Shown: positions 43,808-52,810 of the stretch, piece after piece
How positions within the stretch are numbered: position 1 is the stretch's first letter
How the letters are laid out: each line of letters starts with the position of its first letter
Translations under genes and position numbers: made by a program
From: Streptomyces sparsogenes
Lineage (GTDB): Bacteria; Actinomycetota; Actinomycetes; Streptomycetales; Streptomycetaceae
DNA length: 64,000 nucleotides
Assembly (NCBI RefSeq): GCF_001704635.1
Contig: NZ_MAXF01000041.1
Location: forward strand, 1-64,000
Direction: 5' to 3'
The notes under the pieces: model-generated
The model's input: the letters and a program-made list of their open reading frames with translations, nothing else
Told to the model about the DNA's origin: nothing
Database searches by the model: none

Positions 43808-45514
43808 TCAGGACGTACCGTCCTCGATCTTGAAGCCCTCCTTGACGTTCCGGAAGACCGGCAGGTAGTCGCCCCACTCGTCCGCGGGCGCGCTCAGGTA
43901 GATCGCGTACTCCTTGCCGCCCTCCACGCCGAAGCCGAGGTCGATGGCGCGGTACCAGCGCTCCCGCCCCTGGAACTTGAACTCCCAGATCGCTCCCGGC
44001 TGGCCCCGGTACTTCGTCGGCTGCATCCGCATCCGCTCGTACCCGGGGTAGGTCTCCTTCAGCTTGGTCTCCAGCTCCTCGAAGTGCCGCACCTGGTTCG
44101 GGCCCGCCGAGTCGAGCACGTTGACCATCAGCCTGACCTTCTGGGTGGGGTCCAGGAACCTGACCTCCTGGGTGTCGTCCACCGTCCCGTCCGGGCTGGA
44201 GTTGGGCTGGCGGTTCCAGCCGTCCGGCACGGGCAGGGACACGCCGAACTCCTCCAGCTGGACCCGGTGGTAGCCGGCGGGCAGCGGCGGGATCGTGTAC
44301 GTGGGCGCGTTCGACGCGCTCGACCCGCTGGGGCCGGGCCGCGCCCCGTCGTCGTCGCCCCCGCCGAACTCGACGCCCGCCAGATACACCCCGACCGCCA
44401 CCCCGACCACGGCCACCGCCGCCACCACCGCGCTCCACAGCACCGTACGGCCCCGGCGGCCGCCGCCCCCGTTGCCGCCGCCCCCGGCCGCCGTCGGGGA
44501 CGGGTACGGGTTCGGGGGCCCGGGCGGGGCCGGGAAGGCGGACCCGGGCATGGGCGTGGGGGTGTGCGGCGTGGGGCTGTGCGTGGGAGCGTGCGTGGGC
44601 GTGGGGGTGGGCGCGGGGTCGGCCGGGGGCACGGGCGCGACCGCCAGCCGCGTGGTCTCCGCCATCGGGTCCGGCCTGGGCATCGACTTCGTCTCCGGCA
44701 GCCCGGCCGGGCCGCGCAGCGCCCTCTCGGTCTGCTCCGCCGTGGGCCGGTCCTCCGGCTCCTTGGCGAGCAGCGCCTCCACCAGCCCCGTCAGCGGCCC
44801 GGCCCGCAACGGCGGCTCCAGCGGGTCGACGGCGATCGCGTACCCGGTCTCGATCGGGGTGGCCTTGCGGAACGGCGGCCGCCCCTCGATCGCCTGATAC
44901 AGCGTCGCGCCCAGCGCCCACAGGTCCGAGGCGGGCCCGGGGGTGCGCCCCCTGATCCGCTCGGGCGCGATGTAGTCGATGGAGCCGACCACTTCCCCGG
45001 TCTTGGTGAGCGTGGAGGTGCCGGTGGCCATGGCGATGCCGAAGTCGGTGAGCACCACCCGGCCGTCCTCGCCGAGGAGGACGTTGCCGGGCTTCACATC
45101 GCGGTGCAGCACCCCCGCCGCGTGCGCCGCCCGCAGCGCGGCGATCATTCCCCGGCCGATCCGGGCCGCCTCGTCGGGGGTGACGGTCCGGCCGCTCTTG
45201 AGCAGATCGCCCAGCGTGGTGGAGGGCACGTACTCCATCACGATGCACGGCAGCCCCGCGTCCTCCACCACGTCGTGGACCACCACCACATTGGGGTGCG
45301 CGATCCGCGCGGCGCTGCGCGCCTCGCGGCGGGTCCGCTCGAAGAGGGTGGTGACCTCGTCGTCGGTGAGATGGGGGGAGATGTGCAGCTGCTTCAACGC
45401 GACCTGGCGGTCCAGCAGTTCGTCCTGGGCCCGCCAGACCGTTCCCATGCCCCCACGGCCGATCTGCTCGGCCAGCCGGTACCGCCCGGCGATGAGCCGC
45501 CCTGCCTCTGACAC
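43808..45514 (-). CDS. Hanks-type Ser/Thr protein kinase with external domain
   Basis: 568 residues from GTG 45514 (VSEAGRLIAGRYRLAEQ), with GGAGGGG upstream. The kinase domain (about 1-270) has the glycine loop IGRGGMGTVW, the VAIK lysine as QVALKQL, the catalytic loop HRDVKPGNVL, DFGIAMATG and ERIRGRTPGP. A Pro/Thr linker with PTPTPTHAPTHSPTP repeats precedes one transmembrane helix (AVVAAVAVVGVAVGVYLAG). The external domain (about 180 residues) starts PAGYHRVQLEEFGVSLPVPDGW, the same VPDGW motif as the proteins at 2252 and 62152. The extracellular ligand is unknown. The location between PspC-kinase and PspC/toastrack genes hints at shared envelope signalling. Confidence 0.93.
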   Translation of the reverse strand: MSEAGRLIAGRYRLAEQIGRGGMGTVWRAQDELLDRQVALKQLHISPHLTDDEVTTLFERTRREARSAARIAHPNVVVVHDVVEDAGLPCIVMEYVPSTTLGDLLKSGRTVTPDEAARIGRGMIAALRAAHAAGVLHRDVKPGNVLLGEDGRVVLTDFGIAMATGTSTLTKTGEVVGSIDYIAPERIRGRTPGPASDLWALGATLYQAIEGRPPFRKATPIETGYAIAVDPLEPPLRAGPLTGLVEALLAKEPEDRPTAEQTERALRGPAGLPETKSMPRPDPMAETTRLAVAPVPPADPAPTPTPTHAPTHSPTPHTPTPMPGSAFPAPPGPPNPYPSPTAAGGGGNGGGGRRGRTVLWSAVVAAVAVVGVAVGVYLAGVEFGGGDDDGARPGPSGSSASNAPTYTIPPLPAGYHRVQLEEFGVSLPVPDGWNRQPNSSPDGTVDDTQEVRFLDPTQKVRLMVNVLDSAGPNQVRHFEELETKLKETYPGYERMRMQPTKYRGQPGAIWEFKFQGRERWYRAIDLGFGVEGGKEYAIYLSAPADEWGDYLPVFRNVKEGFKIEDGTS

Positions 45515-45665
45515 CGTGTGCCCCTCCCGCTCCCCCGGCTGGCCGTGGCCCCCCGCATACGTTCGATCCGCCACGATAGCCGCCGCGCACTCGGGGACGA
45601 TCTCAGGGAAGGGCCAGGGTTGTGACGGATGCCGCCGGGCCCGCCCGCTTGTCACCATGGTGGGC

Positions 45666-46994
45666 ATGACCGACGCACCCACCGTCACCGGCCCGCCCCA
45701 GGGCGGGGCCGCGCCCGGCGATCCGCGCCCCGGGGGCCGGGCGCCGCTGCGCCGCAGCCGCGATCAGAAGGTGATCTCGGGCGTGTGCGGGGGGCTCGGC
45801 CGGTTCTGCGACATGGACCCGGTGATCTTCCGGGTGGTGCTGTCCGTGCTCGCCGTGACCGGCGGCCTCGGCCTGATCGTGTACGGCTTCTGCTGGCTGC
45901 TGGTTCCCCTCCGGGGCGAGGAGGAGAACGAGGGACGCAAGCTGCTGTCGGGGCGGGTGGAGGGCCCGGCGCTCACCGCGGTGCTGTGCGCGCTGGTCGG
46001 CTGCGGGCTGTTCCTGTCCATGCTCAACAGCGGCAGCGTGATCTTCTTCTCCGTCCTGCTCTCCCTCGCCGCGGCGGGCGCCGGCTACTGGTCGCACCAC
46101 CGGCGCCAGGCGGAGAGCGAGGGCGCGGTGGATCCCGCGACGGAGCGGGCGGTGGCCGACGCGCCCCCCGAGACCAAGGCCCCGCCGCCGGCCTGGGGCG
46201 GCCCGTCCTGGTGGCGGGACCCGATCGTCAAGGACGGCACGACGGGCCCGGTCGGCTGGGAGTCCGGCTATCTGTGGGGCCCCGACGACGGGTCGGACGG
46301 CCGGCCGGACGACGCCCAGGGCGCCGGGCGGGACTGGTCCCGCCGCTTCCGCAGGGCGTCCCCGGAAAGGGGCGCGTCGATCGGCGGCCGCCTGTTCCTC
46401 CTCGCCCTGGCGGCCGCCGCGGTGGGCACGGGAGCCTCGTGGTCCTCCCAGCCGCTCGGCACCAGCCTGGAGATCGGGCTCGCCGGCGCGCTGGGCGTCC
46501 TCGGGCTCGGCATCGCGGTCAGCTCCCGGTACGGCCGCACCGGCGCGGGCACCATCGTGCTGGCCGTGCTGACGAGCGCGCTGCTGGCGGGCGCGGCCTG
46601 GCTGCCCAAGTCCATCCCCACCGACTGGACCCACCGCACCTGGGCGGCCGCCTCCCCGGCGGCCGTGCGCGGCTCGTACGAACTGGGCGGCGGCTGGGGC
46701 GAGCTGAAGCTGGACCGGCTGGCGCTGGAGAAGGGCCGTACCGTCACCACGCACGCCGAGGTCGGCGCCGGGAAGCTGGCGGTCACCGTGCCCCGGGACG
46801 CGCGGCTGGAGCTGTCGATCCACATGGGCGTCGGCGACATCCGGCTGCCGGGCGAGCAGAGCGACGACATCAACATCAGGCCAGGAGAGGACCGCACCGT
46901 GACCGTGGAACCGCCCGACGGCCGCGCCGCGCGGGGCACCCTGCGGCTGGACCTGGAGATCGGCGTGGGCCTCGTGGAGGTGACCCGCTCGTGA
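45666..46994 (+). CDS. PspC/toastrack envelope-stress membrane protein
   Basis: 442 residues from ATG 45666 (MTDAPTVTGPPQGG); ATG 45657 is possible and neither has a good ribosome site. The N-terminal PspC domain is RRSRDQKVISGVCGGLGRF with a following hydrophobic helix. More transmembrane segments follow (VEGPALTAVLCALVGCGLFL, FLLALAAAAVGTGA, TGAGTIVLAVLTSALLAGAA). The C-terminal toastrack-like beta region (GELKLDRLALEKGRTVTTH, then IHMGVGDIRLPG) is external or cytoplasmic. The combination PspC plus toastrack is known from LiaF/PspC-type envelope-stress systems. It is divergent from the Ser/Thr kinase and followed by a coupled small membrane gene. Confidence 0.88.
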   Translation: MTDAPTVTGPPQGGAAPGDPRPGGRAPLRRSRDQKVISGVCGGLGRFCDMDPVIFRVVLSVLAVTGGLGLIVYGFCWLLVPLRGEEENEGRKLLSGRVEGPALTAVLCALVGCGLFLSMLNSGSVIFFSVLLSLAAAGAGYWSHHRRQAESEGAVDPATERAVADAPPETKAPPPAWGGPSWWRDPIVKDGTTGPVGWESGYLWGPDDGSDGRPDDAQGAGRDWSRRFRRASPERGASIGGRLFLLALAAAAVGTGASWSSQPLGTSLEIGLAGALGVLGLGIAVSSRYGRTGAGTIVLAVLTSALLAGAAWLPKSIPTDWTHRTWAAASPAAVRGSYELGGGWGELKLDRLALEKGRTVTTHAEVGAGKLAVTVPRDARLELSIHMGVGDIRLPGEQSDDINIRPGEDRTVTVEPPDGRAARGTLRLDLEIGVGLVEVTRS

Positions 46995-47281
46995 ACCGCC
47001 ATCCGTTCGAGCCGGGCAAGCTGATCGCCGGACTCGTGGTCCTCGCCGTGGGCCTCCTGTACGCCCTCGACGCCGCCGGGGAGGCGGACCTCCCGCCCTC
47101 CGCGCCGCTGCGCCCGCTCGTGGCCGGGCTGTGCCTGGCGGGGCTCGTCTCGGCGCTCGCCTTCGGCGCCCGGCTGCGCCGCGCCCGGCGCGCCGAGCGC
47201 GGCCGGGCCCGGGGCCGGGCGGCATGGGAGGAGCGGGAGGAACGGGGGGAACGGGAGGAACGAGATGAAGCAGTCGGCTGA
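46991..47281 (+). CDS. Small membrane protein coupled to the PspC gene
   Basis: 96 residues from GTG 46991, which overlaps the PspC stop by 4 nt (GTGA). There are two hydrophobic helices (LIAGLVVLAVGLLYALDAAG and PLVAGLCLAGLVSALAFGA) and a highly charged Arg/Glu C-terminus (RRAERGRARGRAAWEEREER, shortened here). No family is recognised. Translational coupling suggests that it works with the PspC/toastrack protein, perhaps as a small partner. Confidence 0.8.
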   Translation: MNRHPFEPGKLIAGLVVLAVGLLYALDAAGEADLPPSAPLRPLVAGLCLAGLVSALAFGARLRRARRAERGRARGRAAWEEREERGEREERDEAVG

Positions 47282-47292
47282 GCGGCCGGCCG

Positions 47293-47862
47293 TCAGGTGA
47301 ACAGCTGCGCGCCCTGGCGCCTGCGCCGCTTGGAGAGGACCACGTCCAGCGACAGATACGGGGCGCCCGCCAGGACCAGCGGCAGCCAGGCCATCAGATA
47401 CGCCAGATCGTTTCCGTAGTAGTACGGATCCGCCTGCCAGCTGATCGTCAGCCACAGGCTCAGCGAGATCAGGGCGCCGCCGAACGCCGCCAGCCGCGCC
47501 AGCAGCCCCGCCAGCGTGCCGAGCCCCACCGCCAGCTCCCCGAAGGCGATGGCGTAGCCGAAGCCCGACGGGTCCTTGAGCGCCTGGTCGACCAGCCACG
47601 GCACCGCGGACGAGTCGCGCACCTGCCGCATCAGCGCACCGACCGAGCCGTCGCCGCTGTCGGCCAGGAACGCCGAGTCCGTCAGCTTGTCGATCCCCGC
47701 GTAGACGAACGTCACGCCGAGGAAGAGGCGCAGCGGCAGCAGCGCGTACCGCCCGGCGGTGTCCCGCCACCCGCCCCCGCCGGTGCGCCCGCCCGCGCCT
47801 ATCCCGCCCACGCCGCCCACCCGGCCCGAGCCCGCTCCGACCGTTCTGTCCGCATGCCTCAT
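47293..47862 (-). CDS. DoxX family membrane protein
   Basis: 189 residues. A Gly/Arg-rich N-terminus is followed by the DoxX pattern: LPLRLFLGVTFVYAGIDKLTD, FGYAIAFGELAVGLGTLAGL, ALISLSLWLTISWQADPYY and MAWLPLVLAGAPYLSLDVVL. Four helices form a small membrane protein; DoxX-like proteins are linked to thiosulphate or oxidative-stress roles in some bacteria, but no specific role is clear here. It ends 11 nt from the stop of the small membrane gene on the other strand. Confidence 0.85.
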   Translation of the reverse strand: MRHADRTVGAGSGRVGGVGGIGAGGRTGGGGWRDTAGRYALLPLRLFLGVTFVYAGIDKLTDSAFLADSGDGSVGALMRQVRDSSAVPWLVDQALKDPSGFGYAIAFGELAVGLGTLAGLLARLAAFGGALISLSLWLTISWQADPYYYGNDLAYLMAWLPLVLAGAPYLSLDVVLSKRRRRQGAQLFT

Positions 47863-47922
47863 GACGCCCGCCTCTCCCGTTGCCCGGTCAACAAAACCTT
47901 ACGGAGGCCGCGGGCCGGCGAC

Positions 47923-49197
47923 TCAGTCCAGAACGTCGATCGGGTAACGGTTGGTCTCCGCCCCCGCCGCGGTGACCACCTGGACCTCCACCCGCCCCGG
48001 CTCCACGTCCACCGGCACCGGCACGGTCAGCACGGTGTCGGTCGGATTGCTGAACCCCCCGGCGACCGGCACCAGCGGCACCTGCACATGCACCGCCCCG
48101 ATGCGCACCACCATCCGGGCGAGCCGGTCCGGTTCCTGCGCCCCCGGCGGCACGAAGCCGCTGCCGCGGATCTCGATGTCGTCGCCGGTGCGGATCGGCG
48201 CGTCCCGGTCGAAGCCGCCCTCGTCGGGCCGCACCCGGACCACCGAGAGCACCGTGGGCCGCCCGCCCTCCGCGTACTTCCCGGCCAGATACATCAGCAC
48301 CGACACGGCCGCCAGCAGCGCCAGGCCCCACGGCAGGTCGGGCAGCCGCCACGGCTCGCGCGCCAGGCGCACCGCGGCGAAGACGAGCGCGGCCGCGTGC
48401 ACCACCACGTACTGCGCGTCCGCCAGGCTGCCGCGGCCCGCGTCGTCGGTCAGCAGATCCGCGGCGCGCGGGCGCAGCGCCCGCACCTTCTGGAGCCGCT
48501 GCGTCCGCACCCGGGCCGCCACGACCAGCCGGGCCGCCACCGCGGCCAGGCAGGTCAGGGCGGTGACGGTGAGCAGCGCGGCGGCGCCGCCCGGGGCCAG
48601 CCCGTCGGCGGTGCGCTCCGCCTCCCCGGGCGCGAAGGCCAGCTCGACCGCGAGCATCAGCACCGCGAAGACCGCGAACAGCATCCACGCGGCGGCCACC
48701 GCCCGGGAGGTGGACAGGCGGTTGTCCTCGCCGACCAGCGGGGCGAGCGGGCCGCCGCTGCCGCGGTGCAGCCGGGCGGCGAGCGTCAGCAGACCGGCGG
48801 CGAGCAGCGCGACAGTCAGGGCGGCCGTGCGCGCCGCGGACCAGCCCGCGCCGACGGCCGTGGCCAGCTGTCCGATCAGCAGCGCCCCGACCGCGCCCCA
48901 CACCACCAGCAGCGTGCGCCGCCGTACCGCCCCGCCCCAGGCCAGGCTCTCCGCGCGGCCGGTGTCCCAGGTCGTACGGGCCGCCTGCGTCAGTTCGTCC
49001 GACACCCACTGCCGGGAGGCCTCGGCGGAGTGCGCGAGCGCGGCGGGCAGGCCCTCCCCGGCCGCGAACCGGTCGCGCAGGGCCAGGAACGCGGCCACCG
49101 CCCGCCGGTGCCCCTCGCGGGCGCAGTCGCCGCATGCGCATCCGCTGTGCTGATGGCTTCCTGCCGTCGTGGCGTCGTCCGCCGTGTTCACCGCCAC
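47923..49197 (-). CDS. Membrane protein with N-terminal Cys cluster and C-terminal Ig-like domain
   Basis: 424 residues from ATG 49197 (MAVNTADDATTAGSHQHSG). The start has a Cys/His cluster, HQHSGCACGDCAREGHRR, that could bind a metal. A helical region (about 30-90) and four to six membrane helices (for example LVVWGAVGALLIGQLATAV, AAWMLFAVFAVLMLAVELAF) follow. The last 110 residues read DIEIRGSGFVPPGAQEPDRL and VHVQVPLVPVAGGFSNPTDT, like an IPT/TIG or Ig-type beta domain. I do not recognise the family. The order of Cys cluster, helices and Ig-like tail is unusual and may form a signalling or anchoring protein. Confidence 0.7.
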   Translation of the reverse strand: MAVNTADDATTAGSHQHSGCACGDCAREGHRRAVAAFLALRDRFAAGEGLPAALAHSAEASRQWVSDELTQAARTTWDTGRAESLAWGGAVRRRTLLVVWGAVGALLIGQLATAVGAGWSAARTAALTVALLAAGLLTLAARLHRGSGGPLAPLVGEDNRLSTSRAVAAAWMLFAVFAVLMLAVELAFAPGEAERTADGLAPGGAAALLTVTALTCLAAVAARLVVAARVRTQRLQKVRALRPRAADLLTDDAGRGSLADAQYVVVHAAALVFAAVRLAREPWRLPDLPWGLALLAAVSVLMYLAGKYAEGGRPTVLSVVRVRPDEGGFDRDAPIRTGDDIEIRGSGFVPPGAQEPDRLARMVVRIGAVHVQVPLVPVAGGFSNPTDTVLTVPVPVDVEPGRVEVQVVTAAGAETNRYPIDVLD

Positions 49198-49289
49198 GAG
49201 GCTCTCCCGCTCGTCGTTCTCCCGGGTCAGTGGTGCCTGGTCCCAACTGACATGTCCTGTCAGGGGATTGTGCCGTAACTCGGGGGGTC

Positions 49290-50132
49290 TCAGCTCAGCA
49301 GGTCCGGCTCACCGCGGGTGATCTGCTGGTACAGAGGTTGATAGTTGATCCAGGCGACGAGGTCGGTGCCCAGGTGCTCACGGGTCAGCGCGGCGTTCTT
49401 GTGGTCGATGAGGACCGGCTTGCCCGCGGCCTTCGCGGCGAGCTGCACCTGGCAGGAGCGCTCCATCGCGATGAACCACCAGGCGGCGGCGTCGACCGAG
49501 TCGCCGACCGTCAGAAGACCATGATTGCGCAGGATGACGGCCTTGTGCGGGCCGAGCCCGGCCGCGATGGCCCGCCCCTCCGCCTCATCCACGACCACGC
49601 CGGTGTAGCGGTCGTAGAGCGCGTGGTCCTCGAAGAAGGCGCAGGCGTCCTGGGTGATGGGTTCCAGCAGCTCGCCGAGCGCCGCGAGGGCGCGGCCGTG
49701 CGGCGAGTGGCAGTGCGCGACGGCCACGACGTCCGGCCGCGCCTGATGCACGGACGAGTGAACGACGAACGCGGCCTGGTTGACGTGGTGGCGCCCCTGG
49801 ACGACCCGCCCCGCCTGATTGACGAGGATCAGATCGCTGACCGTGATGTGGCCGAAGGACATCCCGAAGGGGTTCACCCAGAAGCAGTCGGTGAACTCCG
49901 GGTCCCGCGCGGTGATGTGGCCCGAGACGCCCTCCTCGAACCCGAACCGCCCGAAGAGGCGCAGCGCGGCGGCGAGCCGCTCCTTGCGGTGGCGCCGCTC
50001 GTCCTCGGGGGAGGCGTGCTGCGGCGGGAGGGTGAAGTGCAACTGGTCGGTGGGGATCGGCTCCGGGGGCGTGGGCGGCACGGGGGTCTTCGGCGGCACG
50101 TTCTTCGGCGGCACGGGCGGCATCGGGGGCAT
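49290..50132 (-). CDS. Class II aldolase/adducin family protein
   Basis: 280 residues from ATG 50132 (MPPMPPVPPKNVPPKTPV), with AAGGAG about 13 nt upstream; the longer open frame (to 50543) is spurious. A Pro-rich N-terminus precedes the zinc-dependent aldolase fold: EGVSGHITARDPE, the metal ligands AHCHSPHGRALA, and the later histidine in AVILRNHGLLTVG. An intact three-histidine site suggests a sugar-phosphate aldolase or epimerase (fuculose- or ribulose-phosphate type); the substrate is unknown. It lies alone downstream of guaA. Confidence 0.85.
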   Translation of the reverse strand: MPPMPPVPPKNVPPKTPVPPTPPEPIPTDQLHFTLPPQHASPEDERRHRKERLAAALRLFGRFGFEEGVSGHITARDPEFTDCFWVNPFGMSFGHITVSDLILVNQAGRVVQGRHHVNQAAFVVHSSVHQARPDVVAVAHCHSPHGRALAALGELLEPITQDACAFFEDHALYDRYTGVVVDEAEGRAIAAGLGPHKAVILRNHGLLTVGDSVDAAAWWFIAMERSCQVQLAAKAAGKPVLIDHKNAALTREHLGTDLVAWINYQPLYQQITRGEPDLLS

Positions 50133-50230
50133 CGGCGGCTCACTCCTTGGCGCGCTGCTCTGGGGGCTGCGAGCGGAAGCTACCCGGGGGTATCGCAGGA
50201 CGCCAGAGCTGTGACAGGGCCGGACACGGC

Positions 50231-50265
50231 GACGCCGCCGCCCCGGAAGACGGGGCGGCGGCGTC
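50231..50265 (-). terminator. guaA terminator
   Basis: GACGCCGCCGCCCC (50231-50244) and GGGGCGGCGGCGTC (50252-50265) form a perfect 14-bp stem with a 7-nt loop, about 35 nt past the guaA stop on the minus strand. Confidence 0.9.
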
Positions 50266-50299
50266 GGCGTGGTGCCAGAGGGTGGGGGTGGCGGCGGGC

Positions 50300-51877
50300 T
50301 CACTCCCACTCGATGGTGCCCGGGGGCTTGCTGGTGATGTCCAGGACCACGCGGTTCACCTCGTCGACCTCGTTGGTGATCCGCGTCGAGATCCGCGACA
50401 GCACGTCGTACGGCAGCCGCGACCAGTCGGCGGTCATGGCGTCCTCGGAGGAGACGGGGCGCAGCACGATCGGGTGGCCGTAGGTGCGGCCGTCGCCCTG
50501 CACGCCCACCGACCGGACGTCCGCGAGCAGCACCACCGGGCACTGCCAGATGTCCCGGTCCAGGCCCGCGGCGGTCAGCTCCTCGCGCGCGATGGCGTCG
50601 GCCTCGCGCAGCAGGTCCAGCCGCTCCTTGGTGACCTCGCCGACGATACGGATGCCGAGGCCCGGGCCCGGGAAGGGCTGGCGCTGGACGATCTCGTCCG
50701 GGAGGCCCAGCTCCTGGCCGACCATCCGCACCTCGTCCTTGAACAGCCGGCGCAGCGGCTCGATCAGCTTGAACTCGATGTCGTCCGGGAGCCCGCCCAC
50801 GTTGTGGTGGGACTTGATGTTGGCGGTGCCGGTGCCGCCGCCGGACTCCACCACGTCCGGGTAGAGGGTGCCCTGCACCAGGAACTCCACGGCCGGGCCC
50901 TCGTCGGCGATGATCTCGGCCTGGGCCTGCTCGAAGACCCGGATGAACTCCCGGCCGATGATCTTCCGCTTCTCCTCGGGGTCGGAGACCCCGGCCAGCG
51001 CGGTCAGGAAGCGCTCCTCGGCGTCCACGACCTTGAGCTGGACGCCGGTGGCCGCGACGAAGTCCTTCTCGACCTGCTCGGACTCGCCCTTGCGCATCAG
51101 CCCGTGGTCCACGTACACGCAGGTCAGCTGGTCGCCGATGGCCCGCTGGACGAGGGCGGCGGCGACGGCGGAGTCCACGCCGCCGGACAGGCCGCAGATC
51201 GCGCGCTTGTCGCCGACCTGCTCACGGATGGCGGCGACGGCCTCCTCCACCACATTGGTGGTGGTCCAGCTCGGCTCCAGCCCGGCGCCCCGGTAGAGGA
51301 AGTGCTCCAGCACCTGCTGGCCGTAGGTGGAGTGCATCACCTCGGGGTGGTGCTGCACTCCGTACAGCTTCTTCTCGTCGTTCTCGAAGGCGGCGACCGG
51401 CACCAGGTCGGTGGAGGCGGTGACGGTGAAGCCCTCGGGGGCGGCCGAGCAGGCGTCGCCGTGCGACATCCACACGGTCTGCTCGGCCGGGGTGCCCTCG
51501 AAGAGCGTGGAGCCGGGCTTGCTCACGGTCAGTGGCGTACGGCCGTACTCGCGGGCCCCGGTGTTGTCGACCGTGCCGCCGAGCGTCGTGGCCATGAGCT
51601 GGAAGCCGTAGCACATGCCGAAGACCGGGATCCCGGCCTCGAACAGCGAGCGGTCCACGCGGGGCGCGCCCTCGGCGTAGACCGACGAGGGTCCGCCGGA
51701 GAGGATGATCGCCTTCGGCTTCTTGGCGAGCATCTCGGCCACCGGCATGGTGGACGGGACGATCTCGCTGTAGACCCGGGCCTCGCGGACGCGACGGGCG
51801 ATGAGCTGGGCGTACTGCGCGCCGAAGTCGACGACCAGAACGGTGTCGGGGGCGGCAGCAGGGGACGCTGATGGCAC
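50300..51877 (-). CDS. guaA: GMP synthase (glutamine-hydrolysing)
   Basis: 525 residues from GTG 51877 ([20 protein letters not shown]), the usual length; the longer open frame to 51973 is not family-like and GGAAGG lies before GTG. The class I glutamine amidotransferase domain has [10 protein letters not shown] with the catalytic cysteine and QHHPEVMHS with the His-Glu. The ATP-pyrophosphatase domain has the P-loop [13 protein letters not shown]. The C-terminal dimerisation domain shows [12 protein letters not shown] and ends [14 protein letters not shown], then KPPGTIEWE. It makes GMP from XMP. It forms a single-gene unit with a likely promoter at 51928. Confidence 0.98.
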   Translation of the reverse strand: MPSASPAAAPDTVLVVDFGAQYAQLIARRVREARVYSEIVPSTMPVAEMLAKKPKAIILSGGPSSVYAEGAPRVDRSLFEAGIPVFGMCYGFQLMATTLGGTVDNTGAREYGRTPLTVSKPGSTLFEGTPAEQTVWMSHGDACSAAPEGFTVTASTDLVPVAAFENDEKKLYGVQHHPEVMHSTYGQQVLEHFLYRGAGLEPSWTTTNVVEEAVAAIREQVGDKRAICGLSGGVDSAVAAALVQRAIGDQLTCVYVDHGLMRKGESEQVEKDFVAATGVQLKVVDAEERFLTALAGVSDPEEKRKIIGREFIRVFEQAQAEIIADEGPAVEFLVQGTLYPDVVESGGGTGTANIKSHHNVGGLPDDIEFKLIEPLRRLFKDEVRMVGQELGLPDEIVQRQPFPGPGLGIRIVGEVTKERLDLLREADAIAREELTAAGLDRDIWQCPVVLLADVRSVGVQGDGRTYGHPIVLRPVSSEDAMTADWSRLPYDVLSRISTRITNEVDEVNRVVLDITSKPPGTIEWE

Positions 51878-51927
51878 TTCGGCGGCCTTCCGGCGGTGAT
51901 TGCGGTGGATCTGGGGGTTGGACTTCG

Positions 51928-51957
51928 ATTCTAACGGGCTCGCCATCGGCGCTTTCG
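51928..51957 (-). promoter_or_regulatory. Candidate guaA promoter
   Basis: On the minus strand TAGAAT (complement of ATTCTA at 51928-51933) is a good -10 element, with CGAAAG an 18-bp spacer upstream as a poor -35. It would start transcription about 40 nt before the guaA GTG. Confidence 0.4.
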
Positions 51958-52137
51958 GGGCTCGTGCCGTCACACAGCGTCACCCGTACGCCACGTGACC
52001 GGCCCGTCAGTCGCTTCGTTGAGCCCGGTGTCCGCGCCAGCCAGGAGCGGCCCGGAAAAAATCCACGCGTGGCTTCAGATCCGCCGAAGCGATGAGACGC
52101 GGCCCCTGCGGTGATTCAGGCGGCGCGCGTCGTGGGA

Positions 52138-52231
52138 CCTCGCTTCGGCGAGGTGACCGGTCAGCAGGGGACAGCAGCCCGGTCACCACCCCAAAGAACG
52201 GTCGGTCCCGGGGACGCCTGGGACCGACCGT
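52138..52231. ncRNA. Three consecutive stable hairpins in the guaA-surface protein gap
   Basis: CCTCGC-TTCG-GCGAGG (52138-52153) is a C(UUCG)G tetraloop stem. It overlaps GGTGACCGG (52152-52160), which pairs with CCGGTCACC (52179-52187). Then ACGGTCGGTCCC (52198-52209) pairs with GGGACCGACCGT (52220-52231), a 12-bp stem. The cluster sits about 260 nt upstream of guaA and 580 nt before the LAETG gene, away from any gene end. It could be a small RNA, a leader structure or a terminator cluster. No family name fits. Confidence 0.45.
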
Positions 52232-52609
52232 ATCCGGTCGAAACGGTTGCGCCGGGAGCGCCGCATCCACCACGATGCACAGACACGACGCACCGAGGGG
52301 GAACGCCCCGGACCTTCCCACCGTCATGGGTCCGATCACATGGGCGTGCGTCCCCTTCTCCTCGCGCTACTCGCGCCCTCGCACCACTGGCACCACCCCT
52401 GATGCGCACCACCCCCTGTTCGCACCACCCGTGTGACCAGCGGGCACCGAAGGCCAGCGGCGCTCCCCCGGCGCCGCCCTTCGGCACCGGCGCTGCCCTG
52501 ACGCCGGTGCCGACCGCCTGGGGCCCCGTGGACACCGCCCCGCTCGGGCGGCTCCCGGGGCCCTTCGCGGCTTCTGGGCCTCTCGCGGGGACTGCGCGCC
52601 CCCTGGGGG
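52232..52609. other. Long gap before the LAETG surface protein gene
   Basis: About 380 bp with no convincing gene. Open frames here (for example 52276-52436) have Pro/His/Thr composition unlike real proteins of the genome, and there is no good ribosome site. The gap probably holds transcript starts for the hairpin cluster or the surface protein. Confidence 0.5.
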
Positions 52610-52670
52610 TCTGTGATCCCGACCAGGATCTGTGATCTTGGCCGGTTCTTTCTGTGACCATTCTGTGAGC
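52610..52670. promoter_or_regulatory. Four TCTGTGA repeats upstream of the surface protein gene
   Basis: TCTGTGATC occurs at 52610-52618 and 52629-52637, TCTGTGACC at 52651-52659 and TCTGTGAGC at 52662-52670. The copies are direct and irregularly spaced (19, 22, 11 bp). They resemble binding sites of a regulator. The surface gene starts about 140 nt downstream. No Crp-type palindrome is present. Confidence 0.5.
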
Positions 52671-52810
52671 AATCAGGGGAGCAACCTTTCAGCCACCTGG
52701 CTGGTCATGTACGTGCAACGCACGGCCAGACCGCGCCCCACACGCGACGGCCTTCCACTGCGCGCCGCCGGGTCCCCCAACGGCACGCACGGACCCAGAA
52801 GAGGTCTTTC

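Noticed and set aside
52111..52635. 174-codon plus-strand frame in the guaA-surface protein gap
   Set aside because: Pro/His/Thr-rich, no motif, no ribosome site, and it crosses the hairpin cluster.
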